Assembly: GCA_016293065.1 (NCBI GenBank)
Contig: JAEDEY010000100.1
Coordinates: 1 to 6,643 of the forward strand
Source: Bacteroidales bacterium
GTDB lineage: Bacteria; Bacteroidota; Bacteroidia; Bacteroidales; UBA3663
Reading direction: 5' to 3'
DNA: 6,643 bases
Shown here: positions 1-4,603 of the stretch, in pieces
How positions within the stretch are numbered: the stretch's first letter is position 1
Layout: every line of letters begins with the position of its first letter
Notes under the pieces: generated by a model
Told to the model about the DNA's origin: nothing
What the model saw: only the letters and a program-made list of their open reading frames with translations
Database searches by the model: none
Translations under genes and position numbers: made by a program

Positions 1-12
1 CAAGGATGTCTT

Positions 13-1167
13 TCAAAGCTTGATGTGAGTTGCCCTTGCCCATAGTTCCTCCAACGGACCACGGCGGAATCGGCTTGTCCAGAAACTGCAGAAGAAATAG
101 AGGCCGATGCAGAAGATGATGCCGAGCACGAAACTCATGGTATGGCCGCTGACTGTATAGAGACCAAGTCCCCAGTTGTAGAAGATGAAACCGCCGATGA
201 TGCTCTGTAGCAGGTAGTCGGTCAGACTCATCTTGCCTATGCACTCAAGGCGAGAGATGGCTTTCTGCATACTTGTCTTATAATAAAGGAGAGTGATACC
301 ACCCACATAGAATGTCATCATGGCAAAGTTGCGCCATGCCGTGAGTTGTATGTCAAGGCTCATGCTGACACATTTTGGCATCTGGTCGAACGAAAGGGTG
401 AGGAGCAGCACTTGGGTTATGGCAAACAGCACCACTGCACATGCCATTGCTTTCTTCCAGAAGTTGAGATTGGTGGCTTCGTTGATGAACAGTCGTTTGC
501 GTCCCAACAGCATACCGACCACAAACAGCATTAGCGTCTGTGTGAGACGCCCATGCTCGATTGCCCAGCCGAAGTTGATGGGCAGACCAGTGGTCAAGCC
601 AGCTTTTGCCACATCGAGGAAACTGCCATTGGCACATGCCTCGTAGCATACGTTCCACAGATGTCCATAGCCAAGATCCATCGGCATGGCATCGGGCACG
701 ATGAGTCCCTTGACGATGTAATAGACCTCGATAGGCTGGATGAATAGTATTGCTGCAACAACCATCAGCATCTTGTCGGCTGCCTTGACCAATGGGATGA
801 TAAGCAAGCCAAGAACGGCATAGGTGCACAGTATATCGCCATTGAAGAAAACCAGGTCGAGCATTCCCCATCCGAAGAGCAGTAGCATTCGCCATGCGAA
901 ACGCAGGCGGAAGTCCTCGCCGCGTTTCTCGGCATTATGGTGCTGGATGTAGCAGCTCAATCCGAACAGCAGGGCGAAGATGGCATACATCTTGCTTGCA
1001 CCGAGATAGAACACCGTGTCCCACAACCCCTCGTCGAATGGAGTCAGTTCGGGGAAGGCATAGAAATTGAGGTGTTCGAGGAAATGGATGATGATGATGC
1101 CCACTACGGCAAATCCGCGCAGGCTATCGACAACATTGATACGCTGTGACTGAATTTTATTTTCCAT
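13..1167 (-). CDS. DUF418 (YeiB-like) polytopic membrane protein
   Basis: Inner-membrane protein of the DUF418/YeiB family; its function is not established and a transport or membrane acyl-transfer role is only speculation. With the ATG at 1167 it has 384 residues, the usual family length, and ends in a TGA at 13-15. Family signatures are RINVVDSLRGFAVVGI at the N-terminus (9-24), KMYAIFALLFGL (59-70), the FFNGDILCTYAVLGL motif (107-121) and the near-terminal FRRGPLEELWARAT (367-380). About ten hydrophobic segments are visible, at roughly 16-31, 51-72, 92-108, 112-127, 132-152, 209-222, 240-259, 279-295, 316-336 and 344-364. An in-frame TTG at 1191 would add eight residues, but it lies inside the TAnnTTTG promoter box, so the ATG is preferred. 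A separate promoter and the absence of any carbohydrate-enzyme feature suggest it need not belong to the galactan genes, though no terminator separates it from the galactanase gene upstream. Confidence 0.92.
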   Translation of the reverse strand: MENKIQSQRINVVDSLRGFAVVGIIIIHFLEHLNFYAFPELTPFDEGLWDTVFYLGASKMYAIFALLFGLSCYIQHHNAEKRGEDFRLRFAWRMLLLFGWGMLDLVFFNGDILCTYAVLGLLIIPLVKAADKMLMVVAAILFIQPIEVYYIVKGLIVPDAMPMDLGYGHLWNVCYEACANGSFLDVAKAGLTTGLPINFGWAIEHGRLTQTLMLFVVGMLLGRKRLFINEATNLNFWKKAMACAVVLFAITQVLLLTLSFDQMPKCVSMSLDIQLTAWRNFAMMTFYVGGITLLYYKTSMQKAISRLECIGKMSLTDYLLQSIIGGFIFYNWGLGLYTVSGHTMSFVLGIIFCIGLYFFCSFWTSRFRRGPLEELWARATHIKL

Positions 1168-1188
1168 ATTTTTGCAGATAAGTTTGTG

Positions 1189-1220
1189 CAAATATACTTC
1201 TTTTTTCTGATCTTTTACAA
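1189..1220 (-). promoter_or_regulatory. Bacteroidota-type promoter for the DUF418 gene
   Basis: Read on the minus strand, TATATTTG (1189-1196) matches the -7 consensus TAnnTTTG exactly. A TTG (1218-1220) lies 21 bp further upstream, in the place of the -33 TTTG element. Transcription would start a few bases below 1189, leaving a leader of roughly 15 bases before the ATG at 1167. This is a sequence match only; such motifs also occur by chance in AT-rich DNA. Confidence 0.6.
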
Positions 1221-1245
1221 TTTACAATATTTTTTTCGACATTTA

Positions 1246-2337
1246 TCATTCCACGAACCCATCCATGATGGCAGTAGGGCATCCGTTTGGGTCAAATGCA
1301 CCGAGTCGGTAACCACCAGGAAGCATCTGTGGTTCCCAATAGAAGACGCCTTTGCATCGGCCATTGGTCATGTTGCGAGCTTCGTTGATGATGCGAGCCA
1401 GCTGACGCTTTCCCTCATCCATCACTTCTGGATGTTCCATATCGACCTCCATGCCAGTTTCGACTATCATGATGTCCTTGCCTGTCTTTTCAGCCAGACG
1501 CCTGATGTTTGCCATGCAGTCGGTGATGACCTGGTCGGCATTGCGCTCAGGGTGTCCTTGCAATGCCCAATAAGGGTAGAGCGACATTCCTATCATGTCG
1601 TATTTGCCGCCATATCGGTTGATGATGCCAAGGTTGTAGTCATAGAGCTCTGCATCGAAACCATTGTCGAGATGCACAATGACTATCGCATCTGGAAAGA
1701 CCTCTTTGACGGCCTCATATCCTGTGCGGATGAAGCCGGCATAGTGCTTTGGTTCGGTCTTGATGTGACCCATCGACTTGGTTATTGTGGTATTGCCGTT
1801 CTCATCCTTCACTTCCCAGCCTGTCGCAGGGTCTTTCTTTACGCTCCATAGCATTCCGTTGGTAGTCTCGTTGCCCACTTGCACCCAACGGGGTGTGATG
1901 CCGTTGTCCTTGAGCAAGGTTAGCACTTCGACTGTATGATTGCGCAGGTCTTTCTTCATCTTTCTGTAGCTATGATTTTCCCAAGCCAAGGGAATAGGCT
2001 GCTTGGCAGGATCGGCCCACCAGTCGGAATAATGGAAGTCGATCATGACATCCATTCCCAACGACTTGGCATGAAGAGCCTGACGCAACACATCCTCCTT
2101 GCCGCAGTATTTGTCTTTCGGATTGACCCATACCCTGAGACGAATGGCAGAGATCTGGTAGTCCTTTAGCAAATCAAGGCATTCACGCTCATTGCCTTTC
2201 TTGTCGTGGAACTTCACACCGCGGTCGATCTGCTCGCTGAGAGAACCAACATCAGCACCCTTGACAAAGTCGCTCGGCTGAGCAATGATAGAAGAAAAGA
2301 AGCAAGCGTAAAAGACAGATAATAATAAATTTTTCAT
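1246..2337 (-). CDS. Arabinogalactan endo-beta-1,4-galactanase, glycoside hydrolase family 53
   Basis: Retaining endo-enzyme that cuts internal beta-1,4-galactosyl links of pectic galactan and type I arabinogalactan. The protein is 363 residues, the normal single-domain GH53 length. Residues 1-19 form a signal peptide (KNLLLSVFYACFFSSIIA, probable cut before Q20). There is no convincing lipobox, since C12 is preceded by FYA, so a periplasmic or secreted location fits better than a surface lipoprotein. The (beta/alpha)8 barrel starts at FVKGADVGSL (24-33). GH53 hallmarks are IRLRVWVNP (65-73) and the strongly conserved DFHYSDWWADP (100-110). The acid/base is E157 in WVQVGNET and the nucleophile is E293 in IMIVETG; both sit at the ends of the expected strands 4 and 7. 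VFYWEPQMLP (331-340) is the strand-8 motif. The ATG at 2337 is preceded by a -7 promoter box 26 bp upstream, supporting this start. It is separated from the upstream operon by 352 bp with a probable terminator and regulatory repeats, so it is likely transcribed independently. The gene works with the GH2 enzyme in galactan degradation. Confidence 0.96.
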   Translation of the reverse strand: MKNLLLSVFYACFFSSIIAQPSDFVKGADVGSLSEQIDRGVKFHDKKGNERECLDLLKDYQISAIRLRVWVNPKDKYCGKEDVLRQALHAKSLGMDVMIDFHYSDWWADPAKQPIPLAWENHSYRKMKKDLRNHTVEVLTLLKDNGITPRWVQVGNETTNGMLWSVKKDPATGWEVKDENGNTTITKSMGHIKTEPKHYAGFIRTGYEAVKEVFPDAIVIVHLDNGFDAELYDYNLGIINRYGGKYDMIGMSLYPYWALQGHPERNADQVITDCMANIRRLAEKTGKDIMIVETGMEVDMEHPEVMDEGKRQLARIINEARNMTNGRCKGVFYWEPQMLPGGYRLGAFDPNGCPTAIMDGFVE

Positions 2338-2363
2338 GATGTCTGATTTTTGAATTAGAGGAA

Positions 2364-2371
2364 CAAAGATA
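2364..2371 (-). promoter_or_regulatory. Probable -7 promoter element for the GH53 galactanase gene
   Basis: Read on the minus strand, TATCTTTG matches the Bacteroidota -7 consensus TAnnTTTG and sits 26 bp upstream of the galactanase ATG at 2337, leaving a leader of about 20 bases. No TTTG or TTG is found at the expected -33 spacing (about 2391-2396), which would suit a promoter that depends on an activator. The direct repeats at 2406-2456 could be that activator's site. Confidence 0.55.
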
Positions 2372-2396
2372 ATGAAATTTCACGATTGACGTATGG

Positions 2397-2420
2397 TTTT
2401 TGCTCAATTTGAAGCAAAAA
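2397..2420. repeat. Small palindrome, TTTTTGCT / AGCAAAAA
   Basis: Perfect 8-bp arms at 2397-2404 and 2413-2420 flank an 8-base loop, with a partial outer match GTA/TAC. It overlaps the first direct repeat and lies about 26 bp upstream of the -7 box, near where the missing -33 element would be. No U-tract follows on either strand, so it is more likely an operator-like site than a terminator. AT-richness makes chance a real possibility. Confidence 0.4.
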
Positions 2421-2456
2421 TACATGAAATCTATATGAATTTGCAAAAAACATGAA
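2406..2456. repeat. Two near-identical direct repeats upstream of the galactanase promoter
   Basis: Plus-strand copies are AATTTG-AA-GCAAAAAT-ACATGAA at 2406-2428 and AATTTGCAAAAAACATGAA at 2438-2456. They differ only by small insertions or deletions. Their left ends are 32 bp apart and right ends 28 bp apart, close to three helical turns, so a dimeric regulator would meet both on the same DNA face. They lie about 50-100 bp upstream of the predicted transcription start, a usual place for activator sites. The repeat is seen directly; its role is inference, and AT-rich sequence raises the chance of coincidence. Confidence 0.5.
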
Positions 2457-2521
2457 GGGGAAATGTAGGGAATGGTAAGGTAAAAGGTGGTTGATAAGAC
2501 CTTGATGAGGGCAAAAAGAAC

Positions 2522-2540
2522 AGACTTTTAAGTCTTTTTT
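2522..2540 (+). terminator. Weak plus-strand hairpin followed by a T-run
   Basis: AGACT and AGTCT (2522-2526 and 2531-2535) form a short stem with a 4-base loop, followed by TTTTT at 2536-2540. This has the shape of a very small intrinsic terminator on the plus strand, but no plus-strand gene precedes it and the stem is short and AT-rich. Probably incidental. Confidence 0.2.
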
Positions 2541-2613
2541 CACAAATTGAAAAAATGACAATAATACAAATACTAAATGACTAAATTTCAATATTCTAAC
2601 CTTTTGTAATAAT

Positions 2614-2654
2614 AAAGTTGTCAAAGTCATTTCCTTTTCGACTTTGACAACTTT
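2614..2654 (-). terminator. Long perfect hairpin after the GH2-GH63-like operon, probable terminator
   Basis: Perfect 15-bp arms AAAGTTGTCAAAGTC (2614-2628) and GACTTTGACAACTTT (2640-2654) are separated by an 11-base loop. It begins 35 bp downstream of the GH63-like stop codon, where an operon terminator is expected. On the minus strand the stem is followed by ATTATTACAAAA, which is AU-rich but not a clean U-tract, so the hairpin could instead protect the mRNA 3' end. The right arm overlaps a tandem 9-bp repeat (2641-2658). Confidence 0.65.
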
Positions 2655-2658
2655 GACA
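2641..2658. repeat. Tandem 9-bp repeat ACTTTGACA x2
   Basis: ACTTTGACA occurs at 2641-2649 and again at 2650-2658 with no spacer. Its reverse complement is at 2619-2627, and AAAGT at 2614-2618 is the end of a further inverted copy. The hairpin at 2614-2654 is therefore made wholly of this unit and could pair in a second, shifted register. Confidence 0.7.
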
Positions 2659-2689
2659 TCATTATTCGCTTATGCTTTCCTCTAATTAC

Positions 2690-4585
2690 CTATTTGCCGT
2701 AATCCATGTAGAGGAGGAGCAGGTGAGCAGAGCTCCAGCTGAAATGAGGAGCTGTCAGTCCAACACCGTTGCTGCTGTCGTAAGTCTCGTTGATAGGAGT
2801 AGAGCCAACTAATCCCTTGATGCGAGTGAAAACCTGCTCGGTGTATTTATCGGCCAAATCTGCATAGCCATAGTTGCGAAGTCCCTTAATGGCATCGTAG
2901 GTTTGATCCAGCCAGATTGGACCGCGCCAATAGCCATCCGACTGATACTTAGGGTTGTCGGCAGCAAGAGTAGGGAATGGGATGTAGGTGCTGAACTTGG
3001 CAGTGTCGGTAAGGATTGGCAGTGCCTGCTTCATCTGATGATGAGTGGCAATCTGTGTCCAGAATGGGATATATGCCTCACAGCCTTCCTCATGAACAAA
3101 CTCCTGAGAGCCGAGACGGCGGTCGAAAAAGAAGCCTCGCTCGTCATCGAAGAAATACTGAGCGGTGAGTTCTCCATAGTTGGGATCGTCGAACTCTTTG
3201 CCGATAATCTTGGCAAATTTACGGAGTAGAGTGTTTTCGTAGGCAAGATAAGCATTGAGATCGACACTTTCCTGATTGAAACTCCAGGCATTCTCGCCAT
3301 TCTGCACCATTTGGGCATCGTCGAAGCGCACGGCATTGTCCATTCCGCTCTCCCATGCAGCCGCCTCGGTGGTGCCATCGACCGAACCGAATTCGCAGAG
3401 ATGGTTGCCGTCGTGGTCGCGCTCATTGTACCACCAGCGGTAATAAGCCACCAGCTGAGGGAACATCTCCTGAAGGAAAGCCTCGTCATGGCACTGTTCG
3501 TAAATCTCGTTGACAGCCCATGCAGCCAAAGGCGGCTTGCTATCGCGATAGTTGTTCTCGGACGGATCGACATAGATGCAGTCGATAATCATGCCATTAG
3601 GCTGCTGGAAATCGAACATAGCGCGGATATTGTTCTTCGCCAATTCAGGTTCGAAATGAGCCAAGGCAACCGAGAATTTCCAGCAGTCCCATGCCCAGAA
3701 CCCCACGAAATAGCCAACCGCATGACTTGGCACTATGCCATCATGAAGCAGACTGCCACGATTGGTGCGCCAGTTGCTGATGAGAGTGACAACCGACTTC
3801 ACAGCCACCCGATTGAACTCGGTCGAAACATCGTCGCGCAAGATGCGGCGAAGATAGCCATCCCATCGTTCGTGATGAGCTCGCATGAAGCCAGTAGGCT
3901 CCTTGAGAATATTGCTGGCACTCTGGACAATACCTGCCATCTCCTTCTTGTTGCAGACAAAAGACAACGTCAGATAAGCCTCGTGGCTGCTGCTCTGAGC
4001 CAAATAGCCATGCTCATTGACCGTGATTTGCATATCGTTGGGAAAGCCGATGACGAGACTTTCGCCAGATGGATGATTGGCAGTGACGAATTGGTTGTGG
4101 CGTTCTAAGGTGACGCCATCGGCCCACTTGCCGCTGCCGATACTGAGATTGCCGTTGCCGCTGATGTGAAGCAGGGCAGTATTGGCATCGATAAACCACA
4201 TCTGCTGCTCGACGTGACTGTCGCCCGCTATACTGCTTATATATGTCTCGCCTGGACGGTAATCAGCCGAGTCCTTCACAAAGTCGCTGAAAGAGTGATT
4301 TCCACAGGCAGCCTGCACGGCACAGTCGGCCATGAAGTAACGGTGGTTGATGCTGAATGGTCCGCAGAATCCATTGTACCAGCAAGTGTCGGCTGGCAGG
4401 GTGAAGCCCATCCACGACCCGGCATCGGTGTAGCAACCCACAACTTTTTGACGAACGTTGGGGTTGTGACGGATGTCGAGAATATTGTCATACTGGCTGC
4501 ACAGACGTGTTGGCTCGGTTTGTGAATGCGTACAAGCCACACAGCTGAGGCACAGTATTACTGATGAAAGAATATTGAATCTCAT
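2690..4585 (-). CDS. GH63/YgjK-like alpha-glycosidase (MGH1-like (alpha/alpha)6 barrel), exported
   Basis: Predicted exo-acting inverting alpha-glycosidase of the GH63/MGH1-like clan, 631 residues and complete. The best match I can recall is E. coli YgjK, which acts on alpha-glucosides such as Glc-alpha-1,3-Gal. A hydrophobic leader (residues 4-17) ends in CVAC, so C18 may be lipidated, although Cys at -3 is not a classic lipobox; cleavage as an ordinary signal peptide is the alternative. Residues about 30-230 form an N-terminal beta-sandwich and about 240-631 the (alpha/alpha)6 barrel. Barrel signatures are FWAWDCWK with the candidate general acid D300, KPPLAAWAVNEIY (350-362), WESGMDN (411-417), YWRGPIWLDQ (552-561), INETYD with the candidate general base E600, and HFSWSSAHLLLLY (614-626). 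Compared with YgjK, the segment after WESGMDN and a helix near residues 465-478 are short. The ATG follows the lacZ stop by 18 bp with no promoter and no Shine-Dalgarno sequence, so it is probably translated from the lacZ transcript. The substrate is unknown. Confidence 0.9.
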   Translation of the reverse strand: MRFNILSSVILCLSCVACTHSQTEPTRLCSQYDNILDIRHNPNVRQKVVGCYTDAGSWMGFTLPADTCWYNGFCGPFSINHRYFMADCAVQAACGNHSFSDFVKDSADYRPGETYISSIAGDSHVEQQMWFIDANTALLHISGNGNLSIGSGKWADGVTLERHNQFVTANHPSGESLVIGFPNDMQITVNEHGYLAQSSSHEAYLTLSFVCNKKEMAGIVQSASNILKEPTGFMRAHHERWDGYLRRILRDDVSTEFNRVAVKSVVTLISNWRTNRGSLLHDGIVPSHAVGYFVGFWAWDCWKFSVALAHFEPELAKNNIRAMFDFQQPNGMIIDCIYVDPSENNYRDSKPPLAAWAVNEIYEQCHDEAFLQEMFPQLVAYYRWWYNERDHDGNHLCEFGSVDGTTEAAAWESGMDNAVRFDDAQMVQNGENAWSFNQESVDLNAYLAYENTLLRKFAKIIGKEFDDPNYGELTAQYFFDDERGFFFDRRLGSQEFVHEEGCEAYIPFWTQIATHHQMKQALPILTDTAKFSTYIPFPTLAADNPKYQSDGYWRGPIWLDQTYDAIKGLRNYGYADLADKYTEQVFTRIKGLVGSTPINETYDSSNGVGLTAPHFSWSSAHLLLLYMDYGK

Positions 4586-4603
4586 AATAATGATAGAATA
4601 GTG

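Larger units (their letters stand above)
2338..2689. other. 352-bp AT-rich intergenic region
   Basis: This lies between the GH63-like stop codon and the galactanase ATG. It contains the operon-end hairpin, the tandem 9-bp repeat, a weak hairpin with T-run, the direct repeats, the palindrome and the -7 box, which are listed separately. Between about 2457 and 2613 I see no tRNA, no recognisable small RNA and no credible small gene. The base composition is much more AT-rich than the flanking genes. Confidence 0.8.

Noticed and set aside
1201..1237. T-rich stretch after the galactanase gene as a possible terminator
   Set aside because: The T-runs are on the plus strand, so the minus-strand transcript has A-runs here, and no stable stem precedes them. 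It cannot be an intrinsic terminator for the galactanase.
1186..1851. Plus-strand 221-residue reading frame antisense to the galactanase gene
   Set aside because: It is antisense to GH53 coding sequence including the nucleophile region, and its start lies in the DUF418 promoter. No family resemblance was seen.
2252..2446. Minus-strand 64-residue reading frame overlapping the galactanase start
   Set aside because: It overlaps the signal-peptide region of the clearly real galactanase gene in another frame and covers its promoter; its composition is that of intergenic DNA.
2355..2630. Minus-strand reading frame of 91 residues in the intergenic region
   Set aside because: It starts inside the operon-end hairpin, runs through AT-rich DNA and the regulatory repeats, is rich in F, L and S from low-complexity sequence, and matches no family I know.
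3311..4108. Plus-strand 265-residue reading frame antisense to the GH63-like gene
   Set aside because: It lies opposite a well-supported gene with conserved catalytic motifs, has no recognisable domain, and no promoter was seen ahead of it. It is a by-product of the codon use of the real gene.
4586..4603. Possible separate promoter for the GH63-like gene in the 18-bp gap
   Set aside because: No TAnnTTTG element is present in the gap; the short spacing fits co-transcription with lacZ.
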